Assembly (NCBI GenBank): GCA_012036375.1
Contig: JAAUOI010000218.1
Span: 1-5,564, forward strand
Length of the DNA stretch: 5,564 nucleotides
Source: Allobrachymonas sp.
Lineage (GTDB): Bacteria; Pseudomonadota; Gammaproteobacteria; Burkholderiales; Burkholderiaceae_C
Direction: 5' to 3'
Made by a program: the position numbers and the translations under genes. Position 1 is the first letter of the stretch. Every line of letters begins with the position of its first letter. The notes under the pieces were generated by a model. The model saw nothing but the letters and a program-made list of their open reading frames with translations, was not told the origin of the DNA and ran no database searches. This document shows, in pieces, positions 1 to 5,560 of this stretch.

Positions 1-1072
1 AGCTGCCGGGCAAGACGGTCACGTTGAACTGTTCTAGCAGCTTGGCCGCAAAAAGCGTATCCGAGCCACCGCACACATTTGCAGGCACTTTTGCCCACAG
101 GTAGAAGGCCGCATCGGGCAGTTTCACATCCAAGACGCTTTGCAACACCGGCGTGACTTGCGCAAACTTGGCGCGGTATTGCTCGCGGTTGGCGATCACA
201 TGCTGCTCATCGTTCCAAGCGGCGGCGCTGGCCGCTTGGATGGTGTGACTCATGGCGCTGCCGTGGTAGGTGCGGTACAGCAGGAATTGCTTCATGATTG
301 CCGCATCGCCCGCCACGAAGCCACTCCTCATGCCGGGCGCGTTGCTGCGCTTGGACAGCGAGGTCATCATCACGAGATTGTTGAAATCGCGGCCTAATTT
401 TGAGGCAGCTTCCAGACCACCGAGTGGCGGTTCGTCTCGAAAATAAATCTCGCTGTAGCACTCGTCTGACGCAATGACAAAGCCAAAACGATCTTGCAGG
501 GCAAACAACCTTTCCCATTCACCCAAAGGCATCACCGCTCCGGTCGGGTTGCCCGGCGAGCAAACGAAGACGAGCTGCGTTTTTGCCCACACCTCATCCG
601 GCACGCTCGCCCAATCCACCGCAAAGTTGCGCTCAGGCACGCAGGGCGCAAAGTGCAAGCGTGCGCCCGCGAGCAAGGCCGAGCCTTCGTAGATTTGATA
701 AAACGGGTTGGGGCTGACCACCACTGCATCTCGCGTTGGGTCAATCACCGTTTGCGTGAGCGAGAACAGCGCCTCGCGCGAGCCATTGACCGGCAAAATT
801 TGCGTTTTTGGATCGATCGTGAGGCCATAGCGCTTGAGCAGCCAAGCGGCGCAAGCCTCCTTTAAAAACGCCTCACCGCCTGTGGCCGGATACGCCGCCA
901 AGCCTTTGAAATTTTCATTCAAGGTCTCTTTGATGAACAGCGGTGTGGGGTGCTTAGGCTCGCCAATGCCTAAGCTGATCGCGCGGTGGGCAGGCGAGGG
1001 CGTGACAGTGGAAAAAAGCTGGCGCAGCCGCTCAAAAGGGTAGGGCTGGAGTTTGGAAAGCAAAGGATTCAT
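1..1072 (-). CDS. dapC: DapC, succinyldiaminopimelate aminotransferase (3' end outside window)
   Basis: This is a PLP-dependent fold-type I aminotransferase. DapC transfers an amino group from glutamate to N-succinyl-2-amino-6-oxopimelate, giving N-succinyl-LL-diaminopimelate for lysine and peptidoglycan synthesis in the cytoplasm. About 357 residues are visible and the family is ~400, so roughly the last 40-45, including the usual C-terminal substrate-binding Arg, lie beyond position 1. The ATG (1070-1072) begins MNPLLSKLQPYPFERL, the N-terminus I recall for Bordetella DapC. Visible motifs are LGIGEPKHP (~34), PVNGSREALF (~94), PNPFYQIYEG (~121), CSPGNPTGAV (~171, Asn175), ASDECYSEIY (~201, Asp203 and Tyr206) and SLSKRSNAPGMRSGF (~238), where Lys241 is the expected PLP Schiff-base lysine. 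No frameshift was seen. There is no Shine-Dalgarno, and a -10-like box lies 7 nt before the ATG. A related class I aminotransferase such as AlaC/AspC is possible but less likely. Confidence 0.95.
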   Translation of the reverse strand, partial: MNPLLSKLQPYPFERLRQLFSTVTPSPAHRAISLGIGEPKHPTPLFIKETLNENFKGLAAYPATGGEAFLKEACAAWLLKRYGLTIDPKTQILPVNGSREALFSLTQTVIDPTRDAVVVSPNPFYQIYEGSALLAGARLHFAPCVPERNFAVDWASVPDEVWAKTQLVFVCSPGNPTGAVMPLGEWERLFALQDRFGFVIASDECYSEIYFRDEPPLGGLEAASKLGRDFNNLVMMTSLSKRSNAPGMRSGFVAGDAAIMKQFLLYRTYHGSAMSHTIQAASAAAWNDEQHVIANREQYRAKFAQVTPVLQSVLDVKLPDAAFYLWAKVPANVCGGSDTLFAAKLLEQFNVTVLPGS

Positions 1073-1079
1073 GGGCTCA

Positions 1080-1107
1080 ATTATCGGCTCTGTCGTTCAT
1101 GTGTCAT
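1080..1107 (-). promoter_or_regulatory. Candidate dapC promoter, possibly leaderless
   Basis: Read on the minus strand, ATGACA (1102-1107) and GATAAT (1080-1085) are separated by 16 bp. Each matches the sigma-70 consensus at 5 of 6 positions. The -10 ends 7 nt before the dapC ATG, so transcription would start at or next to the start codon. This agrees with the absence of a Shine-Dalgarno sequence. The call is inferred from sequence only. Confidence 0.5.
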
Positions 1108-1166
1108 GCGATAGGCCTGACAAGCTGGGGCTTGTAAGGGCTAGGCAAGCAGCGCGTCGCATGGCA

Positions 1167-1172
1167 TAGTAT
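1167..1172 (+). promoter_or_regulatory. Possible -10 box (TAGTAT) for alkB
   Basis: TAGTAT matches TATAAT at 4 of 6 positions and ends 6 nt before the alkB ATG at 1179. No good -35 sits 16-18 bp upstream, and no Shine-Dalgarno precedes the ATG. If it is real, the transcript would be leaderless, as proposed for the divergent dapC. Weak call. Confidence 0.2.
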
Positions 1173-1178
1173 TGGGCT

Positions 1179-2252
1179 ATGAGAATTTCTGATTTGCGCT
1201 TCTTGCTGGCCATCTTCTTGCCGCTATTGACATTGAACACACTGGTCAATCAGCCCGAAATTGCTGGAGTCGCCACTTTGGTGGTGTGGTTTGCCATTGC
1301 TGGGCTTGATGTTTTGCTACCTAACAATTCCCCCGCACCCAGTGCTTCGCCTAGCTCTTGGTCCGATGCGTATTTCCGTTGGCTGCTTCGCTTATTTGTG
1401 CCGCTGCAAATGGCGTTGATTGCAGTTGGTGCTTGGGCGGCGATGCATGCCGATTGGCTCACTGTGCTGGGCTTGGCCTTTTCGGTGGGCTTTATCACCG
1501 GCTCGCAGGGGCATCACCTTCGCGCATGAGCTAGGACACAGCAAATCCAAATTGGACCGCCTCTGCGGCTGGTTACTGATGACCAGCGTTTGTTACGGGC
1601 ATTTCATGGTGGAGCATTACCGCGGCCACCACCCTCGCGCCGCCACCTTTGACGACCCAGCCTCGGCACGCTATGGCGAGAGTTTGTATCGCTTTTTGCC
1701 GCGCACGCTCTGGGGCAGCTTGGCCAGCGGCTGGCGCTTGGAAGCGCAGCGCTTGCTGCAAATGAAAAGCACTTGGTCACGCAGCCCGCTGGTCTGGAGC
1801 ACGCTGGGTTCGGTAGCTATGCTAGGCATGCCATTTTTATGCTTTTTGGGCAAGTAGCCGGCATAGAATATGCGCGGAGTGCTATCAATATGATAGTATT
1901 TTTGATCGGTCAATCGGTCGTGGCTTTTGTGCTACTGGAGATGGTGAACTACATCGAGCACTATGGGCTGAGTCGCCAAGCACAGGGCGGCAAACGCGAG
2001 GCATTCGGCATGATGCACGCTTGGAACGCCGATCATGTCATGACCAACAGCCTCTTGGCCAACCTACAGCGCCATTCAGATCACCACATGCATGCGTGGA
2101 AACACTATTCCACCTTGGTGGCCATGCCCCAAGGCCCACAATTGCCCACAGGCTATGCCGGTAGCATCCTCTTGGCTGCCATTCCACCACTGTGGTTTGG
2201 GCTGATGCATCCAAGGCTTGACAAACTTGAGGTTTCAGCGAGCCAAGCTTAA
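1179..2252 (+). pseudogene. alkB: AlkB-type alkane 1-monooxygenase, disrupted by a frameshift and a small repeat insertion
   Basis: AlkB is an integral-membrane non-haem diiron hydroxylase that oxidises n-alkanes at the terminal carbon using rubredoxin and rubredoxin reductase; neither partner gene is in the window. The coding sequence runs through three frames. Residues MRISDLRFLLAIFLPL up to ...GFITGSQG read from 1179. One extra G in the run 1508-1511 shifts the frame, and removing it gives GITFAHELGH. The second frame carries HELGH (1525-1539) and EHYRGHH (1612-1632) and stops at TAG 1855-1857 inside a repeat (1831-1898). The third frame carries NYIEHYGLSR (from 1947) and LQRHSDHH (2064-2087) and ends at TAA 2250-2252. 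All AlkB histidine boxes and the NYxEHYGLxR signature survive. Removing the G and a 65-bp unit restores about 335 codons, slightly short for the family; the segment around the repeat is ~10 residues shorter than in Pseudomonas GPo1 AlkB. Several hydrophobic segments precede the first box. The tail overlaps the BLUF gene by 18 bp. Confidence 0.9.
1831..1899 (+). repeat. Short hairpin repeat (copy 1) inside alkB
   Basis: This stretch aligns without gaps to 5491-5560 at a constant offset of 3660; I count 53 identities in 70 columns. It contains hairpin 1, GCATA-GAA-TATGC (1861-1873), and hairpin 2, CTATCA-ATA-TGATAG (1882-1896). The alkB reading is lost on entering it and resumes in another frame immediately after it. 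ATTTTT occurs at both edges (1833-1838 and 1898-1903), a possible 6-bp target duplication. Excising 65 bp (one ATTTTT plus the core) joins the frames as GMPFLIGQSVV. I recall similar GCCGGCGTAGAATATGCGC-type intergenic repeats in Comamonadaceae, but cannot verify this here. Confidence 0.8.
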
Positions 2253-2647
2253 CGCGCTTAACTCCAGTAGCAGGGCGCGTGCATCACTGGCTTGAAGCGC
2301 TTGCGGTGAAAATTCATCGGTTTGACAGTATTTTCTGAATACGGCTTGGTTAGCCATGCTGGGCGTCACGAGCGCCATACTCCATTGAGCCCAATGTCTT
2401 GTTTGAATCGACTGTCTGCTCATCAGTTTGACTTGGCTGTGCCTCGGATCGGTACGAATTTTTGCGAACAGCGCATCGACCGCTTTTCCTCGCCTTCCAG
2501 CGCTTGCAAAAAATAGCGTGTGTTGAAGAGTAATAGACCACTGATGTTGGCCAGACTGTTGTTGGCTTGAGAAATACCTAACAGTCGATAGATTCCCGGT
2601 AGCTCTAGATCATGCGACATGTGCGAGCTGTAAATCAATTCAATCAT
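2235..2647 (-). pseudogene. Short BLUF-domain blue-light receptor with a one-base frameshift
   Basis: BLUF domains bind FAD and sense blue light through a Tyr-Gln hydrogen-bond switch. The N-terminal part reads from ATG 2645-2647 as MIELIYSSHMSHDLELP, then SQANNSLANISGLLLF and FLQALEG. One base is then missing near 2487-2491 (GAGGAAAAGCGG on the minus strand). Restoring it gives EEKAVDALFAKIRTDPRH, then MSRQSIQTRHWAQWSMALV, ending at TGA 2235-2237. The repaired protein is ~137 residues, the size of a stand-alone short BLUF protein. Compared with Slr1694 from memory, the flavin-site residues are all present at a constant offset of two: Tyr6 (Y8), Asn30 (N32), Gln48 (Q50), Trp89 (W91) and Met91 (M93). 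There is no attached EAL, GGDEF or other effector domain, so output would be through a partner protein. As it stands the frame ends early, giving ~74 residues with a foreign tail. It has a strong Shine-Dalgarno and overlaps the alkB 3' end by 18 bp. Confidence 0.88.
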
Positions 2648-2649
2648 TT

Positions 2650-2655
2650 ACCTCC
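2650..2655 (-). promoter_or_regulatory. Strong Shine-Dalgarno of the BLUF gene
   Basis: On the minus strand the sequence reads GGGAGGTAAATG. GGAGGT lies 2 nt from the ATG at 2645-2647 and fixes this start codon. The spacing is short but the match to anti-SD is excellent. Confidence 0.7.
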
Positions 2656-2678
2656 CGCCCCGGGCTGCCAAATGCTCG

Positions 2679-2691
2679 CAAGTTGACTTGA
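2679..2691 (+). promoter_or_regulatory. TGACTTGA motif 1 within an interrupted palindrome
   Basis: CAAGTTGACTTGA combines a 5+2+5 palindrome (CAAGT/ACTTG) with the octamer TGACTTGA (2684-2691). It lies about 32 bp upstream of the BLUF start, where a repressor or activator could act. Two further copies of the octamer occur in the adjoining non-coding DNA. No known regulator is assigned. Confidence 0.35.
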
Positions 2692-2781
2692 AAATGTTGA
2701 TTCATCATAAAAACTACCGTATTCATCCGGCTTGGTTTATCTGATGAGTATTACTGTGCTTTTGACGAGTTTTTGTCAGAA

Positions 2782-2789
2782 TCAAGTCA
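2782..2789 (-). promoter_or_regulatory. TGACTTGA motif 2
   Basis: This is an exact octamer on the minus strand (TCAAGTCA on plus). It sits about 135 bp upstream of the BLUF ATG and about 63 bp past the gene A stop, in the same orientation as both genes. GTCAG is directly repeated around it. Confidence 0.3.
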
Positions 2790-2852
2790 GTTTGTGAGCC
2801 TGAATATCAATGTTTTTACCAATTGATTTTTTCTTAATTGAATCAAATTTGC

Positions 2853-3828
2853 TTAGTGCAGGGTATCGCGTGATGGAGGTCGTGCGCTAGAGGCGAAAAG
2901 AGTGTCAACGCCTGCATCAATCTCCAGCGCAATGATGCCGCTCAAATACAAGCCCAGCAGCAGATTGCCTAGGCTTTGCTCATCAAAATCTGAAGCTTGC
3001 ATCAAATCGAAAAAAGCTTTGGGTGTCGGCATGCAACAGCACCAAGAGCATCAGCACCTGATCATTGAGTTCAGACAATCGCACATGAGCTGCCGCACGC
3101 AAACTGATGCGTGCGCTACGCAGGCGATGGCCATAGAGCCGGCGCGTGCTGCGTTGGCAATACACATTGAGCACTTGCGACAAGCCCATGGGCTCAAATA
3201 TCTCGCTGGGCTGCGCACTGGCGGGTCGCCTGCGCCAAGTGGCCTGAATCACTTGCTCGCTACGCGCTTGCGGATTGATGCGCAATTGCCGCTGGTTAGG
3301 TTGTAGCGTTGCTTGGCTGCCATTGGTATCATCCAAATGATATTGGGCTTGGCTGCTAAAGCGCTGCTCGATGCGCGAGAGCAGTTCAAAGCTGCGTTGT
3401 CCCAAGCTGAATTTGAGGCGAAGTGGCTCCATTTCGGCATCGAGCTCGTCCCACATTGCTTCAAGTGCGGCTCTTGAGCGCGGATCCCGGCGCAGCCGCT
3501 GGGGCACACTTGCCAGTGTGGGCTCTAGCACGACCAAAGGGCGATCTTTCAAAGGCAGGGATTGACCCTCAATTGCGATCCACTGAACTTGCGTGCCACT
3601 CCAGTTCAGTACACAGCTGCCTTGAACCAAATAGGCATCAGGCAAATGCCTCGCCGAGCGCCATAGCAGCGCGGGCGATTTCGCCAAAGCGGGAGGTTGT
3701 GAGCCCCTAGGTGCTCGCGAGGTGCTGGCCGATGGCTGCGCCTTTCGCGTAGCCATCAGGTAATCCAACTCGCCCTCGAATTTTTCTGGCCCATACAGCC
3801 GACACCACACTTGCATTGGCTCGTTCAT
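2853..3828 (-). pseudogene. Gene A: unrecognised ~324-residue protein, paralog of gene B, frameshifted near its 3' end
   Basis: I do not recognise the family. From ATG 3826-3828 (MNEPMQVWCRLYGPEKF; a GGGTG lies a few bases upstream) the frame is open but stops at 2983, ending in ...SFFRFDASFRF. Removing one base from the six-A run at 3010-3015 continues it as SFFDLMQASDFDEQSLGNLL, then LGLYLSGIIALE, to TAA 2853-2855, about 324 residues. With this repair, residues ~163-302 align without gaps to gene B residues ~125-264. Shared features include AxWxxRPASA (A ~196-205), YxxRSxRxL (~223-231), ISLR (~241) and a helical, winged-helix-like end with LLxxLYxSGxI (~289-299). There is no signal peptide or membrane span, so it is probably cytoplasmic. 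Residues ~29-55 are rich in Ala/Ser/Pro, a likely linker. A GTG at 3859-3861 would extend the frame by 11 residues but has no Shine-Dalgarno. The gene lies upstream of the BLUF gene on the same strand and diverges from gene B. Confidence 0.72.
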
Positions 3829-4163
3829 CGTCACACCCAAACTGCTAAAGAAATGACACACTGGATTAAACGAAAGAATTACTTTTTAATTGGCTTGACT
3901 TGAATTTAAGTGTCGTTTGGATGGCTTGTCTTGTGAAAAAAGTCACATGAGTGATGTCTTTGTGTCGCCAGGTCATCGATTCGAAAACGTTGATTGATGA
4001 GGTGTTTTAGCAGCCTTTCAAATTAACATAGACAAGGATGAGAGCGTTTGAGTAAAATCTTGTTTCTTGCATTAGATGCGCGCAGTACCGGCCGAAATCG
4101 CTTCACTAATCAATCAAAGTGCAGTAACGTTCCACTCATTCTTCCTCTGCTCCTTGCAACGAA
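3829..4163. other. Divergent intergenic region between genes A and B
   Basis: This 335-bp gap is notably more AT-rich than its flanks, as expected for a two-way control region. It contains TGACTTGA motif 3 within ACTT-g-AATT-t-AAGT (3899-3912), and a short hairpin GTGA/TCAC (3933-3946). A weak possible promoter toward gene B is TTGAGT (4048-4053), 18 bp, TTAGAT (4072-4077). AAGGATGAG (4034-4042) sits just before a TTG at 4048 that opens a 68-residue frame overlapping gene B, which I do not accept as a gene. No RNA gene was recognised. Confidence 0.4.
3895..3912 (+). promoter_or_regulatory. TGACTTGA motif 3 with imperfect palindrome
   Basis: The sequence TTGACTTGAATTTAAGTG holds the octamer at 3896-3903 overlapping ACTT-g-AATT-t-AAGT, palindromic at 12 of 14 positions. 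It lies about 67 bp upstream of the gene A ATG and about 250 bp upstream of gene B, a plausible operator for one or both. It resembles motif 1 (TTGACTTGAAAAT). Confidence 0.35.
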
Positions 4164-5111
4164 ATGCCCCAACTTCATCTTGCCCTCCAAGGTTTCAGCG
4201 GCACGCAGACCGTCACGGTGGAGGCTTGGCTTCAAGAGTACTGTGAAAAGATAGATCCGAGTGGTATTGCATGGAAATTGGCAACCGTGCATAACGCTGA
4301 TGCGGTGCTCAGGCTACACCCTGGCTGTGTGGATTCCGATTCACAAAAGTTGTTGAGTTTGTCATTATGGTCATCGCAGCAAGAGGCTGAGGCGGCCTCG
4401 GTAGAGCTGTCTCGACTCACATTCTTCGATCGTTTGCTTGAGCTGGAAACGCCAGCGCTATCAGCAGCTTGTCGCTTTGTATTAGCCTCGATTTTGGTGG
4501 ATCGCTATTTGTCGCAGGAAAGTATGCGCGGGGTCTGGCATGTGCAGCAGCAGGATGCTTTGCTGGCAGTGGTCGATTTCAATCTTTTGGAAGTTGCGCT
4601 GCGCCGCGATGCACATTATTTGGAGTTCAATGACGCATATTGGGCATCGCGCCCTGCAAGCGCCGTTTCGCCCGATACGTTCGTGAAAATCCCGCTGGAG
4701 CGGCTCATGTGGGAGTATGCACGCCGCAGTGACCGACAATTGCTCCCTCAGCGGTATTTAAGCCAGATGATTAGTCTGCGCCGTTATCCGCGTATTCCGA
4801 TTCGCAGCATGAGCGAGACCGAGTTGGCTGTGCTTGCGCTGCTGCGTCAGCAGAGCCTGACGTTTGTGCAACTTCGAGAGAAAACTGGATTGTCACTATC
4901 GCAGCTGCAGCAGCTGTTGGGGGCGCTGTATTTTTCGGGTGCCATTACCAGCCGAGAACTCAATGCATGGATGCGCATGAAAGAGAAATTTCGTGTGCGC
5001 GATTACTCACCGTTTGGCCAGAGCCAAACCACGCAACCTCCGGCAACGCTGTCTGATCCGCAAGACTTACCCTCTGTATTGCTGGGGCATACCACAGGAC
5101 TCACGCGTTGA
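4164..5111 (+). CDS. Gene B: unrecognised 315-residue protein, intact paralog of gene A
   Basis: The frame is complete, from ATG (MPQLHLALQGFSGTQTVTVE) to TGA 5109-5111. There is no signal peptide or transmembrane segment, so it is likely cytoplasmic. Residues 1-50 (LHLALQGFSG ... NADAVLRLHPG) have the alternating look of a small alpha/beta, receiver-like fold. I vaguely recall an 'ALQGFSxFER' opening in Burkholderiales proteins but cannot confirm a relation. Residues ~125-264 match gene A without gaps (AYWASRPASA at ~158, YARRSDRQL at ~185, ISLRR at ~203). Residues ~216-264, with ELAVLALLRQQSLTFVQL, GLSLSQLQQLLGALYFSGAI, look like a winged-helix or helical bundle, so DNA or protein binding is plausible. 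The last ~45 residues are Pro/Ser/Thr/Gln-rich and probably disordered. No Shine-Dalgarno precedes the ATG, but no better in-frame start exists; an in-frame TAA lies shortly upstream. Gene A, with a different N-terminus, is transcribed away from it. The zinc mini-gene follows 78 bp later. Confidence 0.85.
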   Translation: MPQLHLALQGFSGTQTVTVEAWLQEYCEKIDPSGIAWKLATVHNADAVLRLHPGCVDSDSQKLLSLSLWSSQQEAEAASVELSRLTFFDRLLELETPALSAACRFVLASILVDRYLSQESMRGVWHVQQQDALLAVVDFNLLEVALRRDAHYLEFNDAYWASRPASAVSPDTFVKIPLERLMWEYARRSDRQLLPQRYLSQMISLRRYPRIPIRSMSETELAVLALLRQQSLTFVQLREKTGLSLSQLQQLLGALYFSGAITSRELNAWMRMKEKFRVRDYSPFGQSQTTQPPATLSDPQDLPSVLLGHTTGLTR

Positions 5112-5134
5112 TTCATTGCATCGGGAGATGCCGG

Positions 5135-5163
5135 TTTACGCATGTTCACTTGTCGATTACACT
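5135..5163 (+). promoter_or_regulatory. Weak candidate promoter for the zinc mini-gene
   Basis: TTTACG (5135-5140) and TACACT (5158-5163) are spaced by 17 bp, each matching the sigma-70 consensus at 4 of 6 positions. They lie between the gene B stop and the mini-gene start. Read-through from gene B is an alternative. Confidence 0.3.
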
Positions 5164-5177
5164 GGTTTGCAGTTTGT

Positions 5178-5183
5178 AGGAGA
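5178..5183 (+). promoter_or_regulatory. Shine-Dalgarno of the zinc mini-gene
   Basis: AGGAGA is followed by 6 nt and then ATG at 5190. The strength and spacing are good and support this start for a gene otherwise too short and broken to be obvious. Confidence 0.65.
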
Positions 5184-5189
5184 CGCATC

Positions 5190-5401
5190 ATGTCGATTGA
5201 AGATTCCGAGAAAACGGGCGTTTTTACGCGTCAACCATGCGCTGACTGCCGAGCACGGGCGAGCTGCGCATCGACAGCGAAAACATCAATGAAAACTTCG
5301 AGGTGGAAAAGCAAACCGTAATCACCACTTGCCCGCGCTGCGGCGGCACTGGGTTTGTAGAGCCAGAAGGCGAATCAACCATTGTGGGGCAGCTTCATTG
5401 A
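5190..5401 (+). pseudogene. Small double CxxCxGxG zinc-binding protein (~70 residues), one-base frameshift
   Basis: The start frame reads MSIEDSEKTGVFTRQPCADC and then leaves frame. Adding one G near 5253 (GAG-CAC to GAGG-CAC) gives CADCRGTGELR. The restored frame continues to TTCPRCGGTGFVEPEGE and ends QLH, TGA 5399-5401, about 70 residues. Two CxxCxGxG modules (Cys17/Cys20 and Cys48/Cys51) are about 28 residues apart, enough to form one four-cysteine zinc site as in the cysteine-rich region of DnaJ. There is no J-domain and no further repeats, so this is not DnaJ; a chaperone-like or zinc-ribbon role would be a guess. The spacer (RIDSENINENFEVEKQTVI) is acidic and polar. It has its own Shine-Dalgarno and follows gene B by 78 bp. 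Confidence comes from both halves meeting at a cysteine motif after a single-base repair. Confidence 0.7.
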
Positions 5402-5490
5402 TTGGCGCTGATAAAATCTCTGCTATGCATGCGATCAACGTACAAGTCTCGGGAAAGGCAGTTCGGGTTATGACACCGCGAACTACGCTG

Positions 5491-5560
5491 TCTTTTTTAT
5501 GCCTTTTGGGGCAGAGGCCGGCGTAGAATATGCGCTGAATGCTACTAAATTCATAGTAAG
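5491..5560 (+). repeat. Short hairpin repeat (copy 2), intergenic, near the window end
   Basis: It aligns without gaps to the repeat in alkB (1831-1899), with about 53 of 70 positions identical. Hairpin 1 is GCGTA-GAA-TATGC (5521-5533), where a G-T wobble replaces an A-T pair. Hairpin 2 is TACTA-AATTCA-TAGTA (5543-5558 region), extendable by GC/GC with one bulged A. This copy lies about 90 bp after the zinc mini-gene stop and may continue past the window. Confidence 0.75.

Larger units (their letters stand above)
2656..2852. other. AT-rich intergenic region between the BLUF gene and gene A
   Basis: No open frame here looks like a gene. It holds the interrupted palindrome CAAGT-TG-ACTTG (2679-2690), two of the three TGACTTGA octamers, and two nearby GTCAG direct repeats (about 2775-2790). 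TTGATT near 2823 can pair with AATCAA near 2841, an AT-only hairpin just past the gene A stop. It has no clear U-run, so I do not call it a terminator. No convincing -35/-10 pair for the BLUF gene was found. Confidence 0.4.

Noticed and set aside
494..865. 123-codon plus-strand frame opposite dapC
   Set aside because: It is an antisense shadow of the clearly conserved dapC coding sequence; the translation is Arg/Ala-rich without motifs.
2817..2853. AT-only hairpin after gene A as an intrinsic terminator
   Set aside because: The stem is six A/T pairs with no GC and no clean U-run on the minus strand, too weak to call.
2902..3306. 134-codon plus-strand frame opposite gene A
   Set aside because: It lies antisense to gene A, whose minus-strand reading shows homology to gene B; the plus-strand translation has low-complexity shadow character.
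3933..3946. GTGA-loop-TCAC hairpin in the A/B intergenic region
   Set aside because: A 4-bp stem is expected by chance in AT-rich DNA and matches no known riboswitch or operator.
4048..4254. 68-codon frame starting at TTG with AAGGATGAG upstream (MSKILFLALDAR...)
   Set aside because: It overlaps the start of gene B in another frame, and the C-terminal part is the shadow of gene B. The Shine-Dalgarno-like match is decent, so a short leader peptide cannot be excluded, but nothing in the protein supports a gene.
5425..5526. Possible gene start after TGATAAAATC (ATG 5425, MHAINVQVSGKAVRV)
   Set aside because: The frame stops after 33 codons inside the repeat copy at TAG 5524-5526. No Shine-Dalgarno or -35 supports it. 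It might be a gene 5' end interrupted by the repeat, but nothing identifies it.
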